From Alphaproteobacteria bacterium (lineage in GTDB: Bacteria > Pseudomonadota > Alphaproteobacteria > Micavibrionales > Micavibrionaceae): DNA of 64,000 bases. Below the pieces are notes generated by a model. The model saw only the letters and a program-made list of their open reading frames with translations. It made no database searches and was not told the DNA's origin. The DNA lies in assembly GCA_030432025.1 (NCBI GenBank), contig JAUIIA010000004.1:62001-126000 (forward strand), in the 5' to 3' direction. Numbering within the stretch: position 1 is the stretch's first letter; each line of letters begins with the position of its first letter. This document shows, piece after piece, positions 1-9,660 of the stretch. A program made the translations under genes and the position numbers.

Positions 1-205
1 ATTCGTGGCCGTCTTTCGCAGAGCCGTGGGGTATAAAGCTGTTCGGGTCGTACGTCCAAAGATGGCCGTTCAATCTCTCGACCTCGCTATTATCAGGAGC
101 TTTAATGATAATTTTATGTCCTTTGCTTAAGGCCTTGGCCACCAAAGTGGGCAGGGCAGCATCAAGATTTTGACGTTCCAGATGGTAGAAACGGATATCG
201 GCCAT
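1..205 (-). CDS. holC: DNA polymerase III chi subunit (partial, C-terminus outside window)
   Basis: This is the N-terminal 68 residues of a HolC-like protein, running off the left edge. HolC is the chi subunit of the clamp-loader complex and contacts single-strand binding protein. The visible protein begins MADIRFYHL and later reads HLWTYDPNSFIPHG, which matches the HolC pattern of an early FYHL motif followed by LWTY..SF.PHG. Its ATG overlaps the stop codon of the upstream radical SAM gene by one base (TAATG), so translation is probably coupled. The pepA to holC neighbourhood is common in proteobacteria; here a KamA-type gene sits between them. The identification rests on sequence pattern only, and the C-terminal half cannot be judged. 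Confidence 0.85.
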   Translation of the reverse strand, partial: MADIRFYHLERQNLDAALPTLVAKALSKGHKIIIKAPDNSEVERLNGHLWTYDPNSFIPHGSAKDGHE

Positions 206-1275
206 TACGCATCCTCCTGATCGGCTTTGGAGGTGTATGTATGTGTCTGCCCATTAAAGTCTGTGATTTCATATTCGCCGTCGCCCTTGTATGACGGTGT
301 GTTCGGGGTGCAGGGGACTTTGCCGAAACCACCCGGTATGTCGACCATGTAAGTCGGTTGACACAGACCTGATAAGTGTCCGCGCAGCTTGGCTACGATT
401 TCCTGCCCGCGTTTCAAGGAGAGGCGGAAATGTGATGTTCCGGGTGCGAGATCGGGATGGTGCAGATAGTACGGCTTTACATTCAAGCCCAGCAATTCAC
501 GGTACAAACTAGCCAGTATGTCGGCATCATCATTTACACCCTTCAGCAATACGGATTGAGAGAGCAAATTGATACCTGCCTTGTGCAGTTGTTTCAGACA
601 CGCACGTACATCATCGTTTAATTCCTGCGCATGATTGATATGTAATGCCATATACACGGCCTTGTCGGTGATGTTTATAGCGTTGATTAATTCCGCGTTT
701 ACGCGGGCAGGGTCGGCAATCGGCACGCGTGTATGGAAGCGGATGATTTTTACATGTTCGATGTTATCCAGACGCTGCATGACGGTTGTCATTTGCTTGG
801 GGGAGAGGACAAGCGGATCGCCACCCGTCAGTATCACCTCAAAAATGTCTTTATGGTTTTCGACGTAATCGAGCGCGGCGTTTAGTTCGGCTTCATTTAA
901 TGGCGCGGCGTGTGCAGGGCCGACATGTTCACGACGGAAGCAATAACGGCAATAAACGGCGCAGACATTCACGGGTTTGAACAACACACGGTCGGGATAG
1001 CGATGGACAATGCCTTTCACAGGGGTATGCGTATCATCACCGATCGGGTCGCGCATTTCCTCGGGCAGGATCGTCAATTCCTGCATTTGCGGTACATATT
1101 GCTTGGCGACAGGGTCGGCGTGAACGTCGCTCTTGATCGTGTCCTTCACGGTATCTGTGATACGTACGGCGTATTTTTTGAGTAATGCGGGATGTGAATC
1201 ACCGCCAAGCCTGTCGATATACTCTTCAGGCTTTTGTTTTTCAGGCGGTGATGTCGGTTTACTCTTTAAACGCAT
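205..1275 (-). CDS. KamA/EpmB-family radical SAM lysine 2,3-aminomutase
   Basis: A 356-residue radical SAM enzyme. The iron-sulfur motif CAVYCRYCF (CxxxCxxC plus Phe) lies near residue 107, and LTGGDPL near residue 150 is the SAM-binding GGDP motif. A PLP-binding Lys is expected in the C-terminal part, as in lysine 2,3-aminomutases. The length is close to EpmB (YjeK, about 340 residues), which makes beta-lysine for elongation factor P, and shorter than catabolic KamA (about 415). No efp or epmA gene is visible here, so EF-P modification and free beta-lysine synthesis cannot be separated. It lies 14 bases downstream of pepA and overlaps holC by one base, consistent with one minus-strand operon. 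The family call is strong; the physiological role is inferred. Confidence 0.85.
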   Translation of the reverse strand: MRLKSKPTSPPEKQKPEEYIDRLGGDSHPALLKKYAVRITDTVKDTIKSDVHADPVAKQYVPQMQELTILPEEMRDPIGDDTHTPVKGIVHRYPDRVLFKPVNVCAVYCRYCFRREHVGPAHAAPLNEAELNAALDYVENHKDIFEVILTGGDPLVLSPKQMTTVMQRLDNIEHVKIIRFHTRVPIADPARVNAELINAINITDKAVYMALHINHAQELNDDVRACLKQLHKAGINLLSQSVLLKGVNDDADILASLYRELLGLNVKPYYLHHPDLAPGTSHFRLSLKRGQEIVAKLRGHLSGLCQPTYMVDIPGGFGKVPCTPNTPSYKGDGEYEITDFNGQTHTYTSKADQEDA

Positions 1276-1289
1276 TCTTCGTCAGATTA

Positions 1290-2798
1290 TTAATAGTTCT
1301 GGGTAATCCAGTCATGCAGGACACGTACACCGAAACCTGTACCGTATTTCGGCACGGTCGGTCTGTCGGACTTTATCCATGCCGTTCCTGCAATGTCCAT
1401 ATGGGCCCATTGTACATCACCTTCGATGAAATGCTCCAAAAATCCTGCGGCTGTACATGCGCCGCCGTAACGGCCGCTTTTGGCAAGGTTGCGAACATCG
1501 CCGACGGTGCTTTCCATTTCCTTTTTCCATTCCTCATCAAGCGGCATACGCCAGAGTTTTTCGCCTGTGTCTGCGCTGGCTTTTTCAAGCTCGGCCCACA
1601 GGGAGTCGGTGTTGGCAAAGGTCCCGCAATATTCGTGAGCAAGCGCGACCATCATCGCCCCTGTCAGGGTTGCGAGATCAACAATCACATCCGGTTTGTA
1701 TTTGGATTGCATATGCGTCAGGCAGTCGGCGAGGACCAAACGCCCTTCCGCATCGGTATTCAAGACTTCGATGGTTTTACCGGACAGCGATGTCACGATG
1801 TCACCGGGTCTGTACGCGTTTGATGACGGCATGTTTTCAGCCAGTCCGACAATACCAACCACATTGACCTTGGCCTTATTGGCCGCGAGCGCCTTGATCG
1901 TGCCGACAACGGCGGCTGATCCGCCCATATCCATTTTCATTTCATCCATGCCCGCGCCGGGTTTGATCGAGATGCCGCCTGTATCAAAAGTGACACCCTT
2001 ACCGACCAGACCGATAGTTTTGGTGCCTTTTTTCTTCGTGGCACCGTTCCAACGCATAATGACCATACGAGGTTGACGTTCGGAGCCTTTACCAACCGCC
2101 ATGATTGCGCCTGCACCCATTTTTTCGAGCTTTTTCTCGTCCAGAATTTCAACATCGACATTGAGCGGCTTAAGCTCGTCTTTGATCTGTTTGGCGTAGC
2201 TTTCAGGGTAGAGGTCATTCGGCGCGGTGTTGACCAGATCGCGCGCCCAGTAAGCACCTTCGGTTACATTGGCCAAGCTGTTATATGCGGCCTTGCTGTT
2301 TGCAGGGTGGGATGACAGGACCTTTAAGGCCGCGAGTTCAGGCGCGCTATCTTTGTCCTTCTTCTTAGATTTGTAACGATCGAATGTGTAGGAACGCAGT
2401 TTAAAGCCGTTTGCGAGATGGGCGGCCATCAATTCATTTTTCAGGGCTTTGGATTTTTCCGTGATCAGTATGATGTCCTTGAAGCCGGATTTACCAACCG
2501 CGGCGAACAGCTTGCCGCCGGCTTCTTCCGCTTTTAATTCATCCAGAGCATCGGCTTTGCCCAGACCCAGAACCGTTACGCGATCGATTTTGGATTTTTC
2601 TGGCGCATACAGGCTTAAAGTCTGGCCCGCTTTGCCTTTGAAATTTTTATCGCGCTTGATTGACGATGCAGCCAGACCATCGAGGCCCTTGTCTATTTTC
2701 TTTGCAGCCGTGCCCAGCTCCTCGCCTTCAAATACGGTAAGAACTACATGGCCTTTGGGGGCGGTGTCGGTTTTCGGGAAGGTTATGCGCACGGTCAT
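1290..2798 (-). CDS. pepA: Leucyl aminopeptidase (M17 family)
   Basis: A cytosolic two-metal aminopeptidase of 502 residues, the usual PepA length. The M17 signature NTDAEGRLVLAD is present in the C-terminal catalytic half, and GVTFDTGGISIKP upstream supplies the Lys and Asp metal ligands. The N-terminal 170 residues form the less conserved M17 N-domain. In enterobacteria PepA also binds DNA; nothing here tests that. It is the first gene of the minus-strand run pepA, KamA-like, holC and is divergent from lptF, the same divergent arrangement known from other proteobacteria. The start is supported by the family N-terminus; the ribosome site upstream is weak (AAAGAAAG). Confidence 0.95.
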   Translation of the reverse strand: MTVRITFPKTDTAPKGHVVLTVFEGEELGTAAKKIDKGLDGLAASSIKRDKNFKGKAGQTLSLYAPEKSKIDRVTVLGLGKADALDELKAEEAGGKLFAAVGKSGFKDIILITEKSKALKNELMAAHLANGFKLRSYTFDRYKSKKKDKDSAPELAALKVLSSHPANSKAAYNSLANVTEGAYWARDLVNTAPNDLYPESYAKQIKDELKPLNVDVEILDEKKLEKMGAGAIMAVGKGSERQPRMVIMRWNGATKKKGTKTIGLVGKGVTFDTGGISIKPGAGMDEMKMDMGGSAAVVGTIKALAANKAKVNVVGIVGLAENMPSSNAYRPGDIVTSLSGKTIEVLNTDAEGRLVLADCLTHMQSKYKPDVIVDLATLTGAMMVALAHEYCGTFANTDSLWAELEKASADTGEKLWRMPLDEEWKKEMESTVGDVRNLAKSGRYGGACTAAGFLEHFIEGDVQWAHMDIAGTAWIKSDRPTVPKYGTGFGVRVLHDWITQNY

Positions 2799-2949
2799 TG
2801 GCGATTTGTCTTTCTTTTAAAAAACGGGTTTTTGCATTAAGGCTTCTCTTATAAGTACGGAGAAGGTTATAAACACTATAAGCTTTTCCGCATATGAGAC
2901 TAGACCTACTGCGGGATTTTTGAGCGAATTTTGGTGAATTTCTGAGCTG

Positions 2950-4089
2950 ATGAATATTTTCGACCGCTATATTTTTAAAAATCTGATTATCGCGACTGTT
3001 TTTGTCGCGGTGACGCTTGCGGTTGTCGTGTTTCTGACACAGTCATTGAAGTTCCTCGAACTGGTTATTGAATCCGGTGCCTCCAGTAGCGCGTTCTGGA
3101 TTTTGACTTTGCTCGCATTGCCGCGGTTTTTCGAGATTATTTTGCCGCTGGCGATGATGGCGGCGACATTGTTCCTGTATAACCGCATGACCAGTGACTC
3201 GGAGTTGATTGTCGTACGTTCCGTCGGTTTTGCGCCGTTCCAGCTGGCGCGTCCCGCGATTACGCTGGCGTTGATTGTGACCTTCATATTGCTGGGCATT
3301 ACCATGTATGTGGCGCCGAAATCGATCAGCACTATGCAACATATGCGTGAAGTGATCAAAGCTCAGTTTTCGACCTACCTGTTCCGTGAGGGTGTCTTCA
3401 ACCGCGCCGGTAAGGGGATGACGGTTTATATCAGACAGCGCGGTGAGGACGGTGCTCTGTACGGTTTGATGATTCACGACAGCCGCGATGCGAATGTCGC
3501 GCCATCGACGATTTTGGCAAAGCGCGGTGTACTTCTTTCTACGGAAGAGGGGTATCAGGTTGTGGTTTATGAAGGCAGCCGTCAGGAATATGAGCAAGAG
3601 AGCGGAGCGCTCAAACGGTTGAACTTTGAAACGTATACGATTGATTTGCCCGACAGTGATCCTGTGCGCCAGCGTTGGGCGGAGCCGGATGAGCGTACGA
3701 TTTTTGAATTGCTCAACCCCGACCCGAGTGTGAAGCGGGATCTGGAGAGCGTGCGTGATTTCCAGATTGAGGCACACCGTCGTGTGCTCAGTCCTTTATT
3801 GGCGCTGACTTTTACGCTTATTTCCTGCGTTACGTTGTTGATCGGGCCGATAGACAGGCGTGGACAAACCAAGAGGATATTGATCGCCGTGACGGCGGTT
3901 GTGGTTATTCAGGGGCTGTATATTGCTTGTTACAATATCGCGCGCAACAACAGTGTGGGGCTGGTGCTGATGTATGTGTTGGTGCTGCTGCCGCTGGTGG
4001 TCAGTGCCTTCGGTTTAAGCGGTTTAAGCGAGAAATGGCGCCGCAGCGTGCTGTATAATCACGAGCCGGAAACGGAGGGTGCATCATGA
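2950..4089 (+). CDS. lptF: LPS export ABC transporter permease LptF
   Basis: An inner-membrane permease subunit of the LptB2FG transporter that extracts lipopolysaccharide from the inner membrane. At 379 residues it has the YjgP/YjgQ layout: membrane segments near residues 10-35, 55-75 and 95-120, a periplasmic beta-jellyroll domain over roughly 130-260, and three C-terminal membrane segments from about 280. The start MNIFDRYIFKN is typical for the family. The gene ends in ATGA shared with lptG, so the two are translationally coupled. It is divergent from pepA across a 151-base spacer. The assignment of F rather than G follows gene order. Confidence 0.93.
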   Translation: MNIFDRYIFKNLIIATVFVAVTLAVVVFLTQSLKFLELVIESGASSSAFWILTLLALPRFFEIILPLAMMAATLFLYNRMTSDSELIVVRSVGFAPFQLARPAITLALIVTFILLGITMYVAPKSISTMQHMREVIKAQFSTYLFREGVFNRAGKGMTVYIRQRGEDGALYGLMIHDSRDANVAPSTILAKRGVLLSTEEGYQVVVYEGSRQEYEQESGALKRLNFETYTIDLPDSDPVRQRWAEPDERTIFELLNPDPSVKRDLESVRDFQIEAHRRVLSPLLALTFTLISCVTLLIGPIDRRGQTKRILIAVTAVVVIQGLYIACYNIARNNSVGLVLMYVLVLLPLVVSAFGLSGLSEKWRRSVLYNHEPETEGAS

Positions 4090-5222
4090 AATCCTTCATG
4101 CCCGGTTTGACTTTAGGTGGTTATTTGGCACGGGTGTACGTGTTCAATTTGCTGTTCCTGTTCTCGGTATTACTCGGGGTGATTTATTTGTTCGATACCG
4201 TGGAATTGATCCGCCGTGCTAGCAAGACTGCCGACGTACCGATGTCTTTGGTGTTTCAGATGGGGTTGCTCAAGCTTCCCGAAGTCGGACAGATCCTGTT
4301 TCCTTTTGCCATTCTGTTTTCCGCAATGTTCACATTCTGGCAGCTCAATAGACGTTCGGAACTGGTGGTTTTGCGCTCTGCTGGGTTTTCTGTGTGGCAA
4401 TTCCTGCTGCCGCTGGTTTTCATTGCGGCGTTGGTTGGCGCCTTGCAGCTCACGGTTATTAATCCTGTCGGGGCGTTATTGTTGAGTAAATATCAGCATC
4501 TGGAAGACCGGTATCTGAATCATCAGGAAAGCTCCGTGGCATTGTTTCAGGAAGGCTTATGGCTGCGGCAGAGTACCGACGGCGCAATTCTGGAACAGGG
4601 CGATGAGGTGCAAAAAGGCTATGTCATTGTACATGCACGAAAGGTACAGGCTCCCGGCTGGAACCTCAAAGATGTGACGGTGTTTTATTTTGGTCAGAAT
4701 GACAGCTTGCTCACGCGTCTGGATGCGCCGAATGCGGTTCTGGAGGACGGGCGTTGGGTTTTCAAGCAGGCCAAGCTGCATCGTCCGGGTATTCCGCCAC
4801 TTACCAAAAGGGCGGTCATATTGCCGACCAAATTGACTGTCGGCGATATCGAAGAGAGTTTTTCCTCGCCCGAGAGTGTTTCGTTCTGGAGTTTGCCCGG
4901 TCATATACAAACGTTGGAGCAAACCGGGTTTGGTGCTGACCGCTTACGCGTACACTTTCATACATTATTGTCCCAACCTTTATTGTTTATTGCCATGGTT
5001 TTGCTGGCAGCAACTGTGTCGATCAGGCCGCCGCGCTTTGGCGGGGTGTTGGGACTGGTCGCGTTGGGCATAGGAATAGGGTTTTTTACCTTTTTTGTGT
5101 CCAGTTATTTGCAGGCTTTAGGTGCGTCGCAGCAACTGCCACCGCCGCTTGCGGCATGGTCGCCGGCCATGATTTGTTTTTTGCTCGGTATAACGGTGCT
5201 GCTATCGCTTGAAGACGGCTGA
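4086..5222 (+). CDS. lptG: LPS export ABC transporter permease LptG
   Basis: The second permease subunit of LptB2FG, 378 residues with the same layout as LptF: three N-terminal membrane segments, a periplasmic domain and three C-terminal membrane segments ending near the C-terminus. The stretch LNRRSELVVLRSAG after the second membrane segment is the coupling-helix region that contacts the LptB ATPase and corresponds to SDSELIVVRSVG in the preceding gene. A good ribosome site (GGAGGG) lies inside the end of lptF, and the ATG overlaps its stop. The ATPase lptB and lptA/lptC are not in the window. Confidence 0.93.
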   Translation: MKSFMPGLTLGGYLARVYVFNLLFLFSVLLGVIYLFDTVELIRRASKTADVPMSLVFQMGLLKLPEVGQILFPFAILFSAMFTFWQLNRRSELVVLRSAGFSVWQFLLPLVFIAALVGALQLTVINPVGALLLSKYQHLEDRYLNHQESSVALFQEGLWLRQSTDGAILEQGDEVQKGYVIVHARKVQAPGWNLKDVTVFYFGQNDSLLTRLDAPNAVLEDGRWVFKQAKLHRPGIPPLTKRAVILPTKLTVGDIEESFSSPESVSFWSLPGHIQTLEQTGFGADRLRVHFHTLLSQPLLFIAMVLLAATVSIRPPRFGGVLGLVALGIGIGFFTFFVSSYLQALGASQQLPPPLAAWSPAMICFLLGITVLLSLEDG

Positions 5223-5375
5223 TTTTCAGAGAAAAAACACTTTTCCACACATTTAAACGAAACTTTAATAACCGTGGGCGATACTCTATTGAGGGTGGGA
5301 GTTCTTTTTCATTTTCTTCACTTGACTTAGTCATCACAATCAATCACTTAATAGGGGTTACAAGGGACTGCTCTG

Positions 5376-6149
5376 ATGAAAAAAGCATTTTACAAATTTA
5401 CGATTCTGGCTGCGCTAGCCGTAGGAACTATGGGTGTGAGCGCGTGTGCCACAAATGAAACACAGACCATCAGTGTCGGTGACGTTACGATGTACGACCC
5501 GTACGAGGACTACAACCGTACGATGTTCAAGTTTAACAATGCTGTTGATGATGCAGTTATCCACCCGATTGCCAAAGGCTATAATACAGTGCTGCCAAGC
5601 CCTGTACGTACAGGCGTGACAAATGTGCTGCGTAACCTGCGCAGCCCTGTAGACTTCAGTAACCAGGTTTTACAAGGTGATGCACAAGGCGCACATGATG
5701 TTGCTGTACGTGCCGTAGTAAACACTATGGTCGGTGGTGCAGGTTTGTTCGATGTCGCCGCGTATGAAGGTATTCCTTATGAATTTGAAGATTTTGGCCA
5801 GACTTTGGCTGTTTGGGGCGTTCCGCACGGTCCATATCTGGTTGTGCCAATTATTGGTCCGTCTTCCGCGCGTGATTATTTCGGTTTCTTTGTAGATTCA
5901 TACCTCGACCCGCTACGTTGGTATTTATTTAATATCGATGAAGAGGGAATTTATTACGGCAAAGTTGGTTTGCAGTATCTGAACCTGCGTGCATCATTGG
6001 TTGATGTGCTTGAAGATTTGGAAAATAGTTCTATTGATTATTATGCCGCAACGCGCAGTGCTTATTACCAGCAGCGTGAGGCGCTTGTGAATGATCAGGA
6101 TTCAGGTGAGTTCGCAGTGCCTGATATTCCGGATTATGACGACGAATAA
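5376..6149 (+). CDS. mlaA: Outer-membrane phospholipid-removing lipoprotein MlaA (VacJ)
   Basis: A 257-residue lipoprotein. The signal peptide ends in a lipobox at GVSAC, so Cys24 is the likely lipidated residue. Family blocks follow in order: YDPYEDYNRTMFKFNNAVD, then RNLRSPVDFSNQVLQGD, then FEDFGQTLAVWGVPHGPYLV and LDPLRWY, all hallmark MlaA/VacJ motifs. MlaA sits in the outer membrane and passes mislocalised phospholipids to the periplasmic carrier MlaC, encoded 24 bases downstream. The mlaBDEF transporter genes are not here. A TTGACT hexamer at about 5322 may be part of its promoter, but no convincing -10 box at proper spacing goes with it. Confidence 0.95.
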   Translation: MKKAFYKFTILAALAVGTMGVSACATNETQTISVGDVTMYDPYEDYNRTMFKFNNAVDDAVIHPIAKGYNTVLPSPVRTGVTNVLRNLRSPVDFSNQVLQGDAQGAHDVAVRAVVNTMVGGAGLFDVAAYEGIPYEFEDFGQTLAVWGVPHGPYLVVPIIGPSSARDYFGFFVDSYLDPLRWYLFNIDEEGIYYGKVGLQYLNLRASLVDVLEDLENSSIDYYAATRSAYYQQREALVNDQDSGEFAVPDIPDYDDE

Positions 6150-6173
6150 GCTAAAAGAGAGTATAATAAGGGT

Positions 6174-6809
6174 ATGAAACATAACATTCGATTGAGTCTT
6201 GTACTTCTGAGCGGTGCGGCTGCCTTTGCAGGCGGTTTTGCCGGTGATGTGCAGAATGTGTCCCTGACATCTGTTGCTGTAGCAGAAGACGCTAAACACG
6301 CCGAAGCAGAAGGTTTTATTCAGAACCTTACAGACCGCGGTGTGGCTTTCTTGAGCGATGATAGTCTTTCTGTCGAACAGCAGAAGAAAGAATTCAAAAC
6401 CATTCTGAATCGTGATTTTGACCTGAAAACAATTGGGCGTTTTGCTCTGGGCCGCTACTGGAAAAGTGCCAGCGCGGAGCAACGTGATGAATATCTCGAG
6501 CTGTTCAATGTCATGGTTATTGACGTGTATTCCAAGCGTTTCGAGGACTATAACGGTCAGGATATCAAAATTGTCGGTTCCCGCGCCGAAGGTAAGAAGG
6601 ATGTGCTTGTATCCTCTATCCTGAAGCAGGATGGCGGGCCGGATGTTCGTCTGGACTGGCGTGTCCGTCAAAAGGGCAGTCAGTTTAAAGTCGTCGATGT
6701 TATCGTTGAGGGCGTGAGTATGTCTTTGACACAGCGTTCTGATTTCGCGTCAGTAATCCAGCGTGGCGGCGGCAATGTTGAGGCGTTGCTCCAACATCTG
6801 AGATCTTAA
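6174..6809 (+). CDS. mlaC: Phospholipid-binding protein MlaC (Ttg2D family)
   Basis: A 211-residue periplasmic protein with an N-terminal hydrophobic signal (residues 8-25). The MlaC pattern is clear: FKTILNRDFDLKTIGRFALGRYWK, then YSKRFEDYNGQ, then LVSSILKQDGG and VVDVIVEGVSMSLTQRSDFASVI. MlaC carries phospholipid between MlaA in the outer membrane and the MlaFEDB inner-membrane complex. A ribosome site AAGGG immediately precedes the ATG, and the pairing with mlaA supports the call. It ends convergently with the DotA/TraY-like gene, separated by 23 bases. Confidence 0.93.
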   Translation: MKHNIRLSLVLLSGAAAFAGGFAGDVQNVSLTSVAVAEDAKHAEAEGFIQNLTDRGVAFLSDDSLSVEQQKKEFKTILNRDFDLKTIGRFALGRYWKSASAEQRDEYLELFNVMVIDVYSKRFEDYNGQDIKIVGSRAEGKKDVLVSSILKQDGGPDVRLDWRVRQKGSQFKVVDVIVEGVSMSLTQRSDFASVIQRGGGNVEALLQHLRS

Positions 6810-6832
6810 AAAACAATCTTTTAAATTGATGA

Positions 6833-9634
6833 TTATGAGGTCAGGAGTGCGAGGTCGCCTTGCACTGTACTTCTGACCTGGTTCACGGTCAGGTTTGTAC
6901 CGCGGTACACACTGCTTGTCAGCTGGCCTGCAGGGTCGCCAGCATTTTCCTGGAATGTCGATACGGATACGCCCATCCAACGCATGATGTTGTTCGGGAT
7001 CAAATCGACGAGTTTGAAACATGCCAAGCCCATCAGGTAACAGATAATCGCGTACATCGCCGTGAAGAAGAACTCATCAATTGGGCCGCGCGCAACTTGC
7101 AATTTGGCAATGAATTTCGGTGCGGCCGCGCCATCCTGAATCAGTTGCTCAAGCTCGTTATCATAGCCGCCGACATTGCTGACGACGAGGTCGAAAATCT
7201 GGTTGAGCACATTCACGAACGCAGAGAAGACCGAGATACTCGCAATAAAGCCGACGAGGATTAGGGTCGGTCTCAAGAAAATCTCCAGCAGCAGGAAGTA
7301 GCCGTTGCTGGCGCCCGGACCGGGTAGCCCTTCGCCATCAATCCGCAAGTGTGCCAGTGCCCATAAAGGCATGGCGACAATGGCTTCAAAAATACTTTTG
7401 ACCCAGCCGCTTAACGCAAACATGAAATAGATGAACGGTAGGAATGGCAGTACGTAATACAAGATAATCGAGATGGCGACGCTGGCGCCGACCATGGCAA
7501 GGAAGAAGCCGCTAGCGGATTGTGCTGTGGCTTTTTCAAATTTCATTTGCTTGAATGCCAAGGAGTCTACGGCTGTTGCGACCACGCCGTAAGCGGCGTT
7601 ACGCAATGTAGCTTCCATCATGCTGCGTCCGATCGCCGATAGCTGTGCCAACGGGTGCACGTCTGTGTTTCGGCGCATCTCAAAGATGCCTTCTGTCCCT
7701 AAAATGGCGTTGGCGGCCTCAATCAGGAAGTTATTCGTAGGACGATTGAAGGTGGAGTCGACAGACCAGCCATCGCGTATCCAGTAATCATTGGCTTGTG
7801 ACATCATCTGAAGCATGCGTCGGAGGTCCTCATCCTGAAGGTCGAAGAGGACGTTCAAACCGATTTTGTTGGCCATGTTCTGGTCGAACAAGTCTCTTGC
7901 ATCAATGTCTTTGTTTTGTGAAACGTTTGCACGCAACGCGTTGTCCATGAGAAGCGGGACTTCTGTCAATTTTGGAATGTTCAAGGTCGCAGTTGTGACC
8001 GCACCGTTCATTTCCGCCAAGCGGTTATACCAAATTGACGCACCGGCCCAGCCACGGTCGAGAATTCCGGGCGGTGATAAAAACGTTCCGGCGGCCCTCT
8101 GGTTGTTGATTGCGTTTTGAACAATCGTCTCAAATTCGCCTTTGTAGAAATCCTTGCGCTGTTGGGCCCATGTGCCGTCATCCAGCTTCGGCGTACAGGT
8201 CGGGTCCTGATTTTGGGGCAGGTTTTCGTGCGCCAAACAATCAGCGCGTTCTATAAATTCTGAATCATTCCACAAAAGCTGAACTTGACGGAAATATCCT
8301 TCGAAGATTTCATCAGAACCCATCTCCGCTGTGCCTTGGGTTTGGATGGTAATACTTCCGCAAAACGGTTTGACGTTGCCTTTTGCTTTCTCATACTCTT
8401 CAGGCAGTTGTGTTCCTGGTTGGAGGGGGTCGTCCTGCCCCAGCTCACCAAATACGATTTCAATGTTACCTTGATATACAAAGTCCTTAGCCGGGCCGTA
8501 TGCGGCGGTACTGAATAACATATCGTTCGGCGTTAAATCACCTGCGCCCGGCGCTGCAAAGCCCATTACCTGCGGCGGTGTTGCTCTGACGATGTAGGCA
8601 TCTATGGTTTTTTGGAATTTGTGGGCATAAGCCGCTCTGCATGTCTGTATGACAAACATATCTTTCAACAAGGCGGTTACCTCGGGAATTTGTGGGGCAC
8701 CAACCAATTCATACTGGTCGTCCAGAAATGCGACATACGGGTTCGCACCGCCGGCACCGGTATTGAAATATGCCCATGCGTTTGTGGCGAGGTTCGAGCC
8801 CCATTTTACTACTAGAAATGTAATCAGCTGTGCGCCGTTCAGGCCCTCGTTCATGCCGCCTGTATTGATGGGCATGAGTAAGGCAAAGAACATGATCAAG
8901 CGGACAGGGGTCCAGGCTTTGTTAAATCTTTGCCCGAACGGGACACCCGTTTGTGCTGTTTCTGCGACGACGGCGGTAACCAGATAGATAATCACCATGG
9001 CACCCACATACAGGATACCCAGTGAGTAGAATCTCAATAACTGGTGCAAAGCATCGTGAAACGGAAACGGATATGCTGCCGGTGACGGCAGAGCCACGCC
9101 GTTCATGTCCGTACACTGTACGGCTAGGTTTGAAACACATGAATTATACCAATTATTGGCCGCTGTTCCGTCGCCAAGACCGAAGACGTAGTCCAGAACC
9201 ATAAAGGCCATATCCTGATCAGGGCCTAGAGAGCCGGAAACGCCGCTCGGGTTGCGGAACATGTCCCTGAAGTCGGTAAACACGCCGATGGCAAAAGCCG
9301 GCTGTGTCGCGGACAGGGCTGTTAATAGTAGTACAAACTGCAAGATCAGCAGAATTATGCCGATCAGAATGGTGTAAAAAATGATGATCTGGTCAATGTT
9401 CCTTCGCGAGTAGACCAGATTAGACGACGCTTGCGCTATGACGTGACGAATACCGTAACGCCCAAAATTCTCTTGTAACAAATAAGGGTGGTTGTTAGGC
9501 AGCAGCCTGACATTGTTGAATATAATCGCGATGATATAAGCGGTATGCGCAAAACCGTTTCTGAAAATAGCAGCAATCCGGGGCAAAAAGCCCGGAAGCA
9601 TTGTATATTTCAGAATTTCGTTTCGTGTGGCCAT
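6833..9634 (-). CDS. DotA/TraY-like giant membrane protein, paralog 3
   Basis: A 933-residue polytopic membrane protein of the DotA/TraY type, the third of three tandem paralogs read leftward. Shared blocks in order are an N-terminal region ending RYGIRHVIAQAS.NLVYS, a membrane segment near residues 75-105, PFGQRFNKAWTPVRLIMFF before a further membrane segment near 240-260, a long central domain with GWAGASIWYNRLAEMNG near 525, HPLAQLSAIGRSMMEATLRN, then membrane segments including PLWALAHLRIDGEGLPG and DEFFFTAMYAII (about 851), ending RWMGVSVSTF. Cys pairs in the exported loops (NSC..NLAVQC) match the paralogs. DotA and TraY belong to type IVB secretion and IncI conjugation systems; no other component of such a system is nearby. 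Function is therefore unknown beyond family. Confidence 0.75.
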   Translation of the reverse strand: MATRNEILKYTMLPGFLPRIAAIFRNGFAHTAYIIAIIFNNVRLLPNNHPYLLQENFGRYGIRHVIAQASSNLVYSRRNIDQIIIFYTILIGIILLILQFVLLLTALSATQPAFAIGVFTDFRDMFRNPSGVSGSLGPDQDMAFMVLDYVFGLGDGTAANNWYNSCVSNLAVQCTDMNGVALPSPAAYPFPFHDALHQLLRFYSLGILYVGAMVIIYLVTAVVAETAQTGVPFGQRFNKAWTPVRLIMFFALLMPINTGGMNEGLNGAQLITFLVVKWGSNLATNAWAYFNTGAGGANPYVAFLDDQYELVGAPQIPEVTALLKDMFVIQTCRAAYAHKFQKTIDAYIVRATPPQVMGFAAPGAGDLTPNDMLFSTAAYGPAKDFVYQGNIEIVFGELGQDDPLQPGTQLPEEYEKAKGNVKPFCGSITIQTQGTAEMGSDEIFEGYFRQVQLLWNDSEFIERADCLAHENLPQNQDPTCTPKLDDGTWAQQRKDFYKGEFETIVQNAINNQRAAGTFLSPPGILDRGWAGASIWYNRLAEMNGAVTTATLNIPKLTEVPLLMDNALRANVSQNKDIDARDLFDQNMANKIGLNVLFDLQDEDLRRMLQMMSQANDYWIRDGWSVDSTFNRPTNNFLIEAANAILGTEGIFEMRRNTDVHPLAQLSAIGRSMMEATLRNAAYGVVATAVDSLAFKQMKFEKATAQSASGFFLAMVGASVAISIILYYVLPFLPFIYFMFALSGWVKSIFEAIVAMPLWALAHLRIDGEGLPGPGASNGYFLLLEIFLRPTLILVGFIASISVFSAFVNVLNQIFDLVVSNVGGYDNELEQLIQDGAAAPKFIAKLQVARGPIDEFFFTAMYAIICYLMGLACFKLVDLIPNNIMRWMGVSVSTFQENAGDPAGQLTSSVYRGTNLTVNQVRSTVQGDLALLTS

Positions 9635-9660
9635 TTATGTCGCATATCCCGCTAACTTCA

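Noticed and set aside
3043-3777. 244-codon open frame opposite lptF
   Set aside because: Shadow frame with Gln/Arg-rich composition; lptF is unambiguous on the other strand.
5322-5353. TTGACT with TTAATA as a promoter for mlaA
   Set aside because: The spacing of 20 bases is outside the usual range and no alternative -10 hexamer fits well.
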